Of a stretch of DNA of 22,373 nucleotides, positions 7,894-15,378 are shown one piece after another. Below the pieces are notes generated by a model. The model was given only the letters and a program-made list of their open reading frames with translations, searched no databases and was not told where the DNA came from. The translations under genes were made by a program, and so were the position numbers. The stretch is taken from positions 1-22,373 of the forward strand of contig JAJRYD010000043.1 of NCBI GenBank assembly GCA_024275955.1, written 5' to 3'. The number at the start of each line of letters is the position of its first letter. The stretch's first letter is position 1. Source of the stretch: Nitrospirota bacterium. GTDB taxonomy: Bacteria > Nitrospinota_A > UBA7883 > JACRGQ01.

Positions 7894-8457
7894 ATGGAAG
7901 ATGTTTGTATAGCCGACCTCAGGTCGATAGTCCTGACCGGTTTTAAAGGGAGTGGCAAAACGAGCGTGGGGAAAGCTCTTGCCGAAAAAATCGGATTCAG
8001 GTTTATAGATATCGACACCATCATGGAGGATAAATTCGAAAACTCCGGGCATGACAGAGCTTTGGTAAGAGAGATATATAAAAAATACGGCCATGATTTT
8101 TTCAAAGAGCTGGAAGTTGTAGCTCTTAACCACGCGGTAAAACAAAAAGGTGTGGTGCTTTCTCTTGGCGGAGGCACGCCGCTTAACAAATCTTTTAATA
8201 AAAAAGATTTTATTAACAGCCTCTTCGTTCAGATAAAGGCCGAGCCGGAAATTATATACAAGAGAATAGAGGCTGGCGGCTTTCCCCCTTTTGTAGATAA
8301 AGACAACCCTAGGCCTAGCATCCTCAAACTTCTGGAAGAGCGAACGCCTTACTACGAAAAGATTGCCGACATAACCGTAGACAGCTCTTCAGGCAGTCCT
8401 ACAGATACAGCTAAAGAGATAGAAAAACTGCTTATGGAAAACCTTAATGCCGGGTAA
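7894..8457 (+). CDS. aroK: Shikimate kinase (divergent substrate residues)
   Basis: This 187-residue P-loop kinase has Walker A GFKGSGKTS (16-24), the shikimate-binding-type DxD (Asp39, Asp41) and the GGG motif (92-94). A C-terminal ERTPYYEKIAD segment matches the shikimate kinase ERxPLYxExAD signature. It phosphorylates shikimate at the 3-hydroxyl using ATP. Two positions differ from the E. coli AroK pattern when aligned by eye. The Arg after the GE/F motif ('GFR', the Arg58 type) is Lys71 in FFKELE, and the lid 'RPLL' is FPPF. The tight coupling to aroC (11-bp overlap) strongly supports the pathway assignment. The ribosome site is AGG at 7885-7887, just before the ATG. Most likely a lid-variant shikimate kinase; a different small-molecule kinase is less likely. 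Confidence 0.85.
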   Translation: MEDVCIADLRSIVLTGFKGSGKTSVGKALAEKIGFRFIDIDTIMEDKFENSGHDRALVREIYKKYGHDFFKELEVVALNHAVKQKGVVLSLGGGTPLNKSFNKKDFINSLFVQIKAEPEIIYKRIEAGGFPPFVDKDNPRPSILKLLEERTPYYEKIADITVDSSSGSPTDTAKEIEKLLMENLNAG

Positions 8458-9511
8458 TAGTTTCGGAACTTTGTTAAAGCTGACAAGCTGGGGAGAATCT
8501 CACGGGCCGGCTGTCGGAGGGGTACTCGACGGATGTCCGGCAGGGATGGAACTCTCGGAAATAGACCTGCAAAAAGATCTCGACCGAAGAAAACCAGGGC
8601 AAAGCAAACTGACAACACAGCGCAAAGAGCCGGACAAGGTAAAAATACTATCCGGGCTGTTTGAAGGCAAAACAACCGGCACGCCTATCGCCTTTATTAT
8701 CGAAAACGAAGATAAAAACTCATCCGCCTACGATGATATAAAAGATAAGTTCAGGCCGGGACACGCCGACTACTCCTATCACGCCAAGTACGGCATACGC
8801 GATCATAGAGGCGGTGGGCGGTCCAGCGCCCGCGAAACGGCGGTACGGGTGGCGGCAGGCGCTATCGCCAAAAAAATTCTGGGAGATATAAGAATAATAG
8901 GATTCACGATGCAGATAGGCGACATCGCCGTGAGGGAATTCAATATCGCCAATATAGAAAAAAATCTGGTGCGTTGTCCCGACGCGAAAGCGGCGCTGAA
9001 GATGGAAAAACTTATAGACGAAACACGCAAGGCTGGCGATTCTATCGGCGGCATAGTGGAGATACGCGCGGTAAACGTCCCCGCTGGTCTTGGCGAGCCG
9101 GTCTACGGCAAGCTAGACGGCGACCTTGCTTCCGCGCTTGTAGGGATAAACGCGGTTAAGGGAGTAGAGTTCGGCGATGGCTTTGGCGCCGCCTTTATGA
9201 AAGGAAGCGAACATAACGACGAGATGGTAATAGATAACGGCAAACCATCTTTTAAGACAGATCATTCCGGCGGCATTATCGGCGGCATCTCCACTGGGCA
9301 GGAGATTATAGCGAGGATAGCGGTAAAGCCAACCCCTTCGATAATTGCCAAGCAAGATACGATAAATATAAACGGGGAGGAGGCCGAGATAACAGTGGAA
9401 GGAAGACACGACCCCTGTATATGCCCCCGTGTAATTCCGGTGGCCGAAGCGATGATGGCGCTTGTGCTGGCCGATCATTTTCTACTTAACAAAACCTCCC
9501 GCGTTCAGTGA
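8447..9511 (+). CDS. aroC: Chorismate synthase
   Basis: This 354-residue protein has all the family landmarks: SWGESHG (14-20, catalytic His19), the RRKPGQSKLTTQRKE segment, GTPIAF, the RDHRGGGRSSARETA signature and the C-terminal DPCICPRVIPVAEAMMAL. It converts 5-enolpyruvylshikimate-3-phosphate to chorismate with reduced FMN, the last step of the common aromatic pathway. The length is normal. Its ATG lies inside the end of aroK (11-bp overlap) and its TGA overlaps the GTG of maf, so the three genes are probably translated together from one message. Confidence 0.98.
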   Translation: MPGNSFGTLLKLTSWGESHGPAVGGVLDGCPAGMELSEIDLQKDLDRRKPGQSKLTTQRKEPDKVKILSGLFEGKTTGTPIAFIIENEDKNSSAYDDIKDKFRPGHADYSYHAKYGIRDHRGGGRSSARETAVRVAAGAIAKKILGDIRIIGFTMQIGDIAVREFNIANIEKNLVRCPDAKAALKMEKLIDETRKAGDSIGGIVEIRAVNVPAGLGEPVYGKLDGDLASALVGINAVKGVEFGDGFGAAFMKGSEHNDEMVIDNGKPSFKTDHSGGIIGGISTGQEIIARIAVKPTPSIIAKQDTININGEEAEITVEGRHDPCICPRVIPVAEAMMALVLADHFLLNKTSRVQ

Positions 9512-10110
9512 CTGACGATAACGAAAAAGTGGCGGTAGTACTCGCCTCCGGCTCACCAAGACGCAAAGAGATTCTAGAAGACTTAAAGCTTCAATTCAGC
9601 GTTGAAGTGTCCGATGTAGATGAATCGCCACTCCCGACAGAAAAACCGCAAGACCTCGCAAAAAGACTTGCCATACTTAAAGGATCAAAAATTGCCGCCA
9701 GCAACCCCGCTCACCTTGTAATCGGGGCCGACACCATTGTCGCTGTCGATGGAGAGACAATGGGAAAGCCGGCGGGCAAAGAAGACGCGAAAATTATGCT
9801 AAAAAAACTAAGCGGAAAAACTCACAAGGTCTTTACCGGCATCTCGTTTACTTTGCTAGATGAACATCTGCTAGAGTCTGCCGTTTGCAAAACAGATGTT
9901 ACATTCAAAAGTTTAAGCGACAAAACTATAAACGAATATCTGACAACGGGAGAGTACGAAGGCAAAGCAGGCGCTTACGCTATACAGGGCAAGGGGAAGG
10001 AGCTGATAGCCTATTACGAGGGCAGTTTCTCCAACGTGGTGGGGCTTCCCGCCGCCGAAATTCTAAAATTCGTCCGCTCTTTCGGGCCGGAGCGTCTGTC
10101 GTGGAAATAA
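9508..10110 (+). CDS. maf: Maf-like nucleoside triphosphate pyrophosphatase
   Basis: This 200-residue protein starts at a GTG that overlaps the aroC stop (GTGA). Motifs in order are ASGSPRRKEIL (13-23), GADTIV with Asp75 (73-78), GKP (86-88) and AGAYAIQGKG (154-163). The last block, with YAIQG, is typical of the YhdE/Maf subgroup that hydrolyses dTTP and UTP and modified pyrimidine nucleotides to the monophosphate and pyrophosphate. The role is house-cleaning of the nucleotide pool, with a link to septum control reported in some bacteria. coaE starts 1 bp after its stop. Confidence 0.94.
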   Translation: MTDDNEKVAVVLASGSPRRKEILEDLKLQFSVEVSDVDESPLPTEKPQDLAKRLAILKGSKIAASNPAHLVIGADTIVAVDGETMGKPAGKEDAKIMLKKLSGKTHKVFTGISFTLLDEHLLESAVCKTDVTFKSLSDKTINEYLTTGEYEGKAGAYAIQGKGKELIAYYEGSFSNVVGLPAAEILKFVRSFGPERLSWK

Positions 10111-10111
10111 G

Positions 10112-10717
10112 ATGACGGTAGTAGGCTTAACCGGCGGAATAGGCTCTGGTAAATCGACAGCCCTTAGAGTTTTTAAAAAACTGGGAGCATTTACGATTGA
10201 TGCCGACCAACTGGCACGCGACGCGGTAAACCCGGGGCGCGAAGCATGGCTGGATATAAAAGAATGCTTCGGCAAAAAATTCTTTTTTAAAAATCATAAA
10301 CTCAACCGTAAAAAATTGGCGGCCCATGTTTTTAAAAACAAAAAAACATTAAAAAAACTTGTCGACATAATCCACCCTCGGGTCTTTGAAGAGGAAAAAA
10401 GGCTCATAAGCTTTTACTCTAAAAAGAAAAAAAGGGCTCTTATAGTAGTAGACGCGCCTATGATGATCGAATCGAACTCGCACAAATGGAAAGATATTCT
10501 GGTGGTGATGAACTGCTCGCGCGAAAACCAAATTAAACGGATATTAAAATCGGGCAAACTTGAAAAAACCGAAATCGAAAAACGGATAAAAGCGCAAATG
10601 CCGCTCTCTAAAAAACTAAAATATGCCGACTACGTTATCGACAACAACGGCACGGCGTTAGAATGCCGTCAAAACAGCAAAAAGGTATATCAAGAGATTA
10701 TAGCCAAGCAAAGCTAA
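10112..10717 (+). CDS. coaE: Dephospho-CoA kinase
   Basis: This 201-residue P-loop kinase begins with GLTGGIGSGKS (5-15), followed by the family's DADQLARD (about 30-37) and the later IIHPRVFEEE segment. It phosphorylates the ribose 3'-hydroxyl of dephospho-CoA, the last step of CoA synthesis. It is the last gene of the 6380 operon; panB, an early step of the same pathway, lies elsewhere in the window at 15379. The middle and C-terminal parts are very Lys-rich, with several poly-A stretches, and the encoded residues are mostly surface helices. It converges with the amidotransferase gene with only 3 bp between stops, and no terminator is visible. Confidence 0.96.
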   Translation: MTVVGLTGGIGSGKSTALRVFKKLGAFTIDADQLARDAVNPGREAWLDIKECFGKKFFFKNHKLNRKKLAAHVFKNKKTLKKLVDIIHPRVFEEEKRLISFYSKKKKRALIVVDAPMMIESNSHKWKDILVVMNCSRENQIKRILKSGKLEKTEIEKRIKAQMPLSKKLKYADYVIDNNGTALECRQNSKKVYQEIIAKQS

Positions 10718-10720
10718 CGG

Positions 10721-11434
10721 TTATTGCCCTGATGATATCGAGCTGTAAAGATTGTCATAAAATTTCTCTGCTATCGGAAAAACAGCGGCCGCTTCGCTAT
10801 CTGAAGCTTTTATCATCTTTGCGGTCGCCGCTCTCCCAAGCTCTTGCGTAACCTCGTCTTTATAGAGGCGGCACCATTTCGCCACCTCGTTAGTGCCTTC
10901 TATCTCTATATGAAACTGCAGACCAAGAGCACTACCGCACGCAAACGCCTGATTTTCACAAAGCGCCGAACCTGCAAGGCGTGTCGCCTCTTTTGGTATA
11001 TCAAAGGTATCTCCATGCCAATGAAAAGGCTTGAACCGCTCCGGCAAATCATTAAAGAGCTCTGAGCTTTTCCCTTCGGCGGTAAGCTCTATCTCGAACC
11101 AGCCTATCTCTTTTTGGCTGTTGGCTCTTACCTTCGCGCCAAGAACGCGGGCTATCATCTGCGCGCCGAGGCACAGCCCTACCGTCTTGATATTGCTTTT
11201 TAAACATTTTTCGATAAACGAATATTCTTCCGCAAGGTATAGATATTTATTCTCCTCATAAACATTCATCGGCCCGCCCATCACCAGCACGAGAGAAAAC
11301 TCTAAAGCAGTGCCGGGAAGTTTTTCGCCTCTTTCCAAATCTACCGTTTGAACGATGACACCTTTTTTTCGAAGATAACTGCCAAGCGTTCCGGCGCCTT
11401 CTATGCCGATGTTCTTTATTATCAATGCTTTCAT
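10721..11434 (-). CDS. Class I glutamine amidotransferase, GMP synthase-like
   Basis: This 237-residue, single-domain protein has nucleophile Cys88 in GLCLGAQM (86-93), the second triad part His175 and Glu177 in QFHIEIEG (173-180), and FHWHGDTFDIP (137-147), typical of free-standing GMP-synthase-type GATases (COG0518). It would hydrolyse glutamine and pass ammonia, or act on a gamma-glutamyl compound. There is no synthetase domain fused or nearby, so it is not GuaA, and the substrate is unknown. The gene starts 2 bp after the DUF481 gene stop, so the two are co-transcribed, although their functions have no obvious link. Confidence 0.85.
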   Translation of the reverse strand: MKALIIKNIGIEGAGTLGSYLRKKGVIVQTVDLERGEKLPGTALEFSLVLVMGGPMNVYEENKYLYLAEEYSFIEKCLKSNIKTVGLCLGAQMIARVLGAKVRANSQKEIGWFEIELTAEGKSSELFNDLPERFKPFHWHGDTFDIPKEATRLAGSALCENQAFACGSALGLQFHIEIEGTNEVAKWCRLYKDEVTQELGRAATAKMIKASDSEAAAVFPIAEKFYDNLYSSISSGQ

Positions 11435-11436
11435 AG

Positions 11437-12201
11437 CTAAAAATTATACCTAATGCTGGTGGTAAAGTTGGTATCGGTTTTTCTAACACTGTCGCTTACA
11501 GGCAGGTTCTGGTATTTCGATTCGTATGTCACCTCAAGCGCGAGCCTTTTGGTGATGTCGTTTACAATCGACGTTTCGAAGATAAAATAGTAGTCGTCAG
11601 GTTTTTTCGACGTAAGCTTGTATACCGCCTTTTGCTTAAACTTTAAGCTGTCGCTGAATTTATAACGAATGCGTCCCTCTATGTTGTGTATATAGTACTG
11701 ATAGCCGCGGTCGGCACCTTCGGTAAGGCGGTCTTTATTGTAGTAGAGATAGTAACTGCCGGAGAGGTATTTGGCGTCGTCCTTCAAAAAGAAGTAGCCA
11801 AGCCCCGGGCCGGTGGCAATCCGGTAGTCGTATTTCTGGAACGGGTTGCGGTAGTGGCTAAAATCCCAAAACGGAAACCATTTATCTTTTCTTAGCTCGG
11901 CCCTAAAAACAGTTTCCAGCTCCTCCTTGGTGCTTGCCCCGTCACTTCTGCCGTAAATAGATTTCGCGCTTAGCGAAAAGCGGGTCGTCTCCCCCTTGTG
12001 GCTCAGGTTCGCCTTGGCAGAAAGCGATTCGGTGTCGGTGTTGCCGGATGTCTTGGCAAACCCAAGCGAAACGGAGCCGTTATTTTTACCCTTTTTTACC
12101 GAGCTGGAAATCGCGTCTAAGACCTTCTCACCTGCCCACGCAGGCGAAGCAAAGGCAAGAAACGCCAGCAGTGCAAAAACCTTGACAGATAAACTTCCCA
12201 T
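11437..12201 (-). CDS. DUF481 (YdiY-like) outer-membrane beta-barrel protein
   Basis: This 254-residue protein has a clear signal peptide (hydrophobic FALLAFLAFA, cleavage expected after SPAWA, about residue 23). The mature part opens with repeated beta-strand segments (GSVSLGFAKTSGNTDTES, followed by strands alternating polar and hydrophobic residues). It ends in SIRYNF, with a C-terminal Phe as expected for outer-membrane barrels recognised by the BAM complex. The GNT-type N-terminal strand and overall length fit the DUF481 family, whose function is mostly unknown (salt- or acid-induced in some species). It is the first gene of a two-gene unit with the amidotransferase. Confidence 0.87.
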   Translation of the reverse strand: MGSLSVKVFALLAFLAFASPAWAGEKVLDAISSSVKKGKNNGSVSLGFAKTSGNTDTESLSAKANLSHKGETTRFSLSAKSIYGRSDGASTKEELETVFRAELRKDKWFPFWDFSHYRNPFQKYDYRIATGPGLGYFFLKDDAKYLSGSYYLYYNKDRLTEGADRGYQYYIHNIEGRIRYKFSDSLKFKQKAVYKLTSKKPDDYYFIFETSIVNDITKRLALEVTYESKYQNLPVSDSVRKTDTNFTTSIRYNF

Positions 12202-12262
12202 ACCGCGTTTGATAATAACAGACTAATCACTTTTTACAGCAGAGAGGAATAGGCAGTAGGCT

Positions 12263-12299
12263 GTCAATGCGAGCAACCATCGGGAGAGCGTGGCAATCT
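12263..12299. repeat. GTCAATGCGAGC-type intergenic repeat
   Basis: The segment starts GTCAATGCGAGC and ends GAGCGTGGCAATCT. It resembles the widespread intergenic GTCATTGCGAG...GAAGCAATCTC repeat, of which a second relative is at 21508. The two window copies differ in the middle, so this is a degenerate family member. Function unknown. Confidence 0.55.
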
Positions 12300-12524
12300 G
12301 ATAGGTCGCCACATTGTCAACTGCATTGACTCCTCAATATGACAATAGTACTGCTACTGTGCGGCTACTATACATTGCCGTAAGCGCCTCGCCCACGCCA
12401 CTTATGTTCAGGCTGACAGCGGTGCATCTTCTGAAATTCTACAAGTTTCAATAATTCATATCTGCCGCGTTGCGACAACTCGCTCCACGCTATGCGTGGC
12501 CCGCACTGGAGGTCTGCTGTTTGT

Positions 12525-12654
12525 GGGGCTGTTGCCGAATGAGATAAATTTGATTTTTCTGCAAATTACCAATCCCTAAAGACTCCATTTTTAAGAAGTT
12601 AGAAAATGAACCTCCTCTTAAAATGCTCAAAAAAACTCCTTTGGAAACAGTCCC
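12525..12654. mobile_element. 130-bp MITE-like element, copy 2
   Basis: This copy has the same ends and length as the element at 145-274: left GGGGCTGTTGCC, right complement GGGACTGTTTCC (10 of 12 bases matching as inverted repeats). Internal blocks shared with copy 1 include GATAAATTTGATTTT, AAGAAGTTAGAAAATGAAC and TTAAAATGCTCAAAAAA. The flanks are TTTGT on the left and TTTAT on the right, so any target duplication here has decayed. The copy lies about 190 bp upstream of dapL. Confidence 0.82.
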
Positions 12655-12766
12655 TTTATTGTAGCTAGTGTCCCACCGAAGCTGGGAGCGGTGCATTGAT
12701 GCAAGTTTAGGAATTTTTAGGAAATCATACCGCCACCAGTGAGAACCGCCGCCACAGGCAAGGTGG

Positions 12767-12796
12767 TTGACGGGGGGAGGCTATTTGGCTTACTAT
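12767..12796 (+). promoter_or_regulatory. Candidate sigma70-type promoter for dapL
   Basis: TTGACG (12767-12772) and TACTAT (12791-12796) are separated by 18 bp. They match the consensus -35 at 5 of 6 and -10 at 4 of 6 positions, about 45 bp upstream of the dapL ATG. The dapL ribosome site GAGGT lies further downstream, shortly before the ATG. This is a pattern match only. Confidence 0.4.
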
Positions 12797-12842
12797 TTCC
12801 GATTCGTTTGTTTAGATATAACAGAGGTAGAGATAAAAAATT

Positions 12843-14078
12843 ATGAGCGAGTCATACATACAAAAACTTTTTGCCGATAGAATCGGCGGTGAGAAGTTCG
12901 GCAAAGATACGACAATCTACAAATTCGAGAAAATCAAACGTGCCAAACGCGCCGCTATCGACGCGAACCCTGAGATGGAGATGATAGATATGGGTGTCGG
13001 CGAGCCGGACTGGATGGCCGACCCGTCTGTCGTGGAGACGCTAGCTAAAGAGGCGGCGAAACCTGAGAACCGCTGGTACACAGATAACGGCCTGCCGGAG
13101 TTCAAGGAAGCGGCTGTTAAATATATGGCTGATATTTTTGGTATTACCGGCCTTGATGCCTCTACGCAGGTAAACCATTCTATAGGCTCTAAACCTGCGC
13201 TTGCGATGATGCCTTCCGGCTTTATTAACCCGGGCGATGTAACGCTGATGACTGTGCCCGGCTACCCTGTGATGGGGACGCATACCGAGTTTCTTGGCGG
13301 CGAAGCGTATAACATGCCTTTGAAAAAGGAAAACGGTTTCCTGCCGAACCTTGATGAGGTGCCGTTAGAGGTTCTAAGTAGAGCAAAACTGCTTTGCCTC
13401 AACTACCCGAACAACCCTACAGGGGCTATCGCCACCACAACGTTTTACGACAAGGTGGTGCGGTTTGCGAAAGATAACAACCTTGTCGTGATACAAGACG
13501 CGGCATACGCGGCGCTTGTCTACGGCGCGGAGCCGACATCATTTTTAAAGGTAGACGGCGCGCTTGATGTTGGTGTGGAAATACACTCCCTTTCTAAAGC
13601 GTACAACATGACCGGCTGGAGACTGGCGTTTGTCGTCGGCAATCCTTTAATAGTAAGCGCGTTTGCCAATGTGAAAGACAACAACGATTCGGGACAGTTT
13701 GCCGCTATACAAAAGGCAGGGATAAAGGCGCTGGAGACTCCTGCCATAACAAAGAGAACTGTAGCAAAGTATGAACGGCGGTTAAAGCTTATGGTCGACA
13801 TGCTAAGAGGCGCCGGTTTCGATGCCGAGATGCCGGGCGGAACATTTTACCTTTATCTGCCGTCGCCAAAAGGTATCAAGGACGGCGAGAGGTTTGTTAC
13901 CGGCGAGGAGGCGAGCCAGTTTTTGATAAAAGAAAAACTTATTTCGACAGTTCCGTGGGATAATGTAGGCAACTTCTTAAGGTTTTCCGCCACGTTCGAG
14001 GCGAAAGACGAGCAAGAGGAGACCTGCGTGCTGTCGATGATGGGGCAAAGGCTTAAGGAGGTGAACTTTGAGTTTTAG
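12843..14078 (+). CDS. dapL: LL-diaminopimelate aminotransferase
   Basis: This 411-residue class I/II PLP aminotransferase opens with RIGGEKFGKDTTIYKFEKIK, typical of DapL. Motifs include GVGEPDW (51-57), NNPTG (190-194), Asp219 of QDAAYA, and SLSKAYNMTGWR (249-260) with the PLP lysine at Lys252. It converts tetrahydrodipicolinate plus glutamate directly to LL-2,6-diaminopimelate, bypassing the succinylase and acetylase branches, and feeds lysine and peptidoglycan. The length is normal for the family. The next gene, folK, starts inside its last codons behind an AAGGAGGTG ribosome site, so it leads a dapL-folK-dNK unit. A few other aminotransferases share the fold, but the N-terminal signature makes DapL the best call. 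Confidence 0.93.
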   Translation: MSESYIQKLFADRIGGEKFGKDTTIYKFEKIKRAKRAAIDANPEMEMIDMGVGEPDWMADPSVVETLAKEAAKPENRWYTDNGLPEFKEAAVKYMADIFGITGLDASTQVNHSIGSKPALAMMPSGFINPGDVTLMTVPGYPVMGTHTEFLGGEAYNMPLKKENGFLPNLDEVPLEVLSRAKLLCLNYPNNPTGAIATTTFYDKVVRFAKDNNLVVIQDAAYAALVYGAEPTSFLKVDGALDVGVEIHSLSKAYNMTGWRLAFVVGNPLIVSAFANVKDNNDSGQFAAIQKAGIKALETPAITKRTVAKYERRLKLMVDMLRGAGFDAEMPGGTFYLYLPSPKGIKDGERFVTGEEASQFLIKEKLISTVPWDNVGNFLRFSATFEAKDEQEETCVLSMMGQRLKEVNFEF

Positions 14079-14634
14079 AATTCCAAAATCCGACATTGAA
14101 AAAGCGTTAACAGACGCGCCGAGACTCGGTCATCAGGTAAAAGCGTACCTATCGCTCGGCTCCAACGACGGCGATAGGCATGCGAACCTCGACAAAGCTA
14201 TTGCCGAGCTAGAAAAATCCGATAACATTACACTGCTGAAATCTTCCGATTACTATCTTTCCGAACCTGTTAAAACTAAGACTGGAGAGAAGTTCCTTAA
14301 CTGCGTAGTGGAGGTAGAAACATTACTTGAACCGCTTGAGCTGTTAGACAGTTTGGAAGATATAGAAACCGACTTCGGCAGAACCGGCAAAGGGATGAAC
14401 ATACCGCGCGCTATTGATATTGATATAATCTTTTACGGCGATATGGTGGTCGCCTTTCCCAGGCTAAAGGTCCCTCACCCCCGTATGGCCGAAAGACGCT
14501 TCGTGCTGGAACCGTTGGCACAGATAACACCCGACTTTAAACACCCTATTTTAAAAAAAACGCCGATAGAAATGATGGCGATGGTATCTCAGCAGGTTGT
14601 CTTTCGTGAACAGCTTGAAAAAACCGGACTATAA
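14068..14634 (+). CDS. folK: 6-hydroxymethyl-dihydropterin pyrophosphokinase
   Basis: This 188-residue protein has, after an approximately 23-residue N-terminal leader, the HPPK sequence AYLSLGSNDGDRHANL (26-41), then the signature RAIDIDIIFYGD with metal-binding aspartates, and VPHPRMAERRFVLEPLAQI. It transfers pyrophosphate from ATP to 6-hydroxymethyl-7,8-dihydropterin, just before dihydropteroate synthase in folate synthesis. The start is TTG at 14068, supported by AAGGAGGTG immediately upstream, overlapping the dapL end by 11 bp. The leader before the first beta-strand is longer than usual. The 3' end overlaps the deoxynucleoside kinase gene. Confidence 0.94.
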   Translation: MSFRIPKSDIEKALTDAPRLGHQVKAYLSLGSNDGDRHANLDKAIAELEKSDNITLLKSSDYYLSEPVKTKTGEKFLNCVVEVETLLEPLELLDSLEDIETDFGRTGKGMNIPRAIDIDIIFYGDMVVAFPRLKVPHPRMAERRFVLEPLAQITPDFKHPILKKTPIEMMAMVSQQVVFREQLEKTGL

Positions 14635-15262
14635 CTACATAGTGGTCGAAGGGCCTATCGGGGTGGGCAAAAGCTCGCTTGCTGTTAAGCTTGCGGAGCA
14701 TTTTGAATCCGAAACGATGCTTGAGAAGGTGGAGGAAAATCCTTTTTTACCAAAATTCTACGCGAATATGAAAAAGCATGCATTCAGCGCGCAGATATTT
14801 TTTCTGCTCTCCCGCTACCGGCAGTTAAAATCAGCCAACCAGCGGAACCTTTTTAAAAACAGCATTATCTCCGATTACATGCTGGAAAAAGATTCCATTT
14901 TCGCGGAACTTACCTTGAGTGAAGAAGAGTTTAAGCTTTATAATGACATCTACATGCTGTTACAAGGACATCTGGCGAAGCCCGACCTTGTGATATTCCT
15001 TAACGCACAGCCGGAAACGCTTATCAAGCGTGTCGGTGCTCGCGGAAGGGATTTTGAGGAAGGGATATCGGAAAAATATATTGAGGAGGTCAACGAGGCC
15101 TACCACAAGTTTTTCTTCCGGTACGAGAGCGGGCCGATGCTTCAGGTAAACACGAACGATATTGATTTTGTCAACAACGAGGAGGACTTTGAAAAACTGC
15201 TTGAGAAACTTTCCAAGCCTATAAGAGGCAAGGAATTTTTCAATCCGCTTGGATCGAACTAG
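14597..15262 (+). CDS. Deoxynucleoside kinase (dAdo/dGuo kinase type)
   Basis: This protein of up to 221 residues has P-loop GPIGVGKSS (19-27), an N-terminal IVVEGPIG strand and the later KPDLVIFLNAQPETLIKRVGARGR segment, matching the bacterial deoxynucleoside kinase family (dNK/TK2-like). These phosphorylate purine or pyrimidine deoxynucleosides for salvage; the exact base preference cannot be read off. Two starts are possible. TTG 14597 has its AGG directly adjacent, too close to work well. GTG 14606 has GCAGG 9 nt upstream and is my preference, giving 218 residues. Either way the gene overlaps the end of folK by about 30-38 bp, an arrangement implying coupled translation. Confidence 0.88.
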   Translation: MSFVNSLKKPDYNYIVVEGPIGVGKSSLAVKLAEHFESETMLEKVEENPFLPKFYANMKKHAFSAQIFFLLSRYRQLKSANQRNLFKNSIISDYMLEKDSIFAELTLSEEEFKLYNDIYMLLQGHLAKPDLVIFLNAQPETLIKRVGARGRDFEEGISEKYIEEVNEAYHKFFFRYESGPMLQVNTNDIDFVNNEEDFEKLLEKLSKPIRGKEFFNPLGSN

Positions 15263-15378
15263 TATTGACCGGGACGGAAGTTTTGTTAATGGCGATAAAG
15301 GTACGGCTTTATTTTTAGGCCGCCCCCCATTTCTTAAAAAACGCCCGTTCCTAAATGTTTACATAATGGAGATAAACA

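Larger units (their letters stand above)
12202..12842. other. 641-bp divergent intergenic region with repeats
   Basis: No credible gene is present between the divergent DUF481 and dapL starts. The stretch holds a GTCAATGC-type repeat (12263-12299), the second 130-bp MITE-like element (12525-12654) and a candidate dapL promoter (12767-12796). The word AGCGGTGCAT occurs on both sides of the element (about 12418 and 12687). ORFs within it are antisense to or inside the repeats and are not supported. Confidence 0.6.

Noticed and set aside
12490-12696. 68-residue minus-strand ORF
   Set aside because: It is made almost entirely of MITE-like copy 2 and its flanks, and copy 1 does not preserve the frame.
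12202-12842. tRNA or riboswitch upstream of dapL
   Set aside because: I found no cloverleaf and no lysine-riboswitch-like core; the paired CCACC/GGTGG at about 12734-12765 is too short and lies upstream of the candidate promoter.
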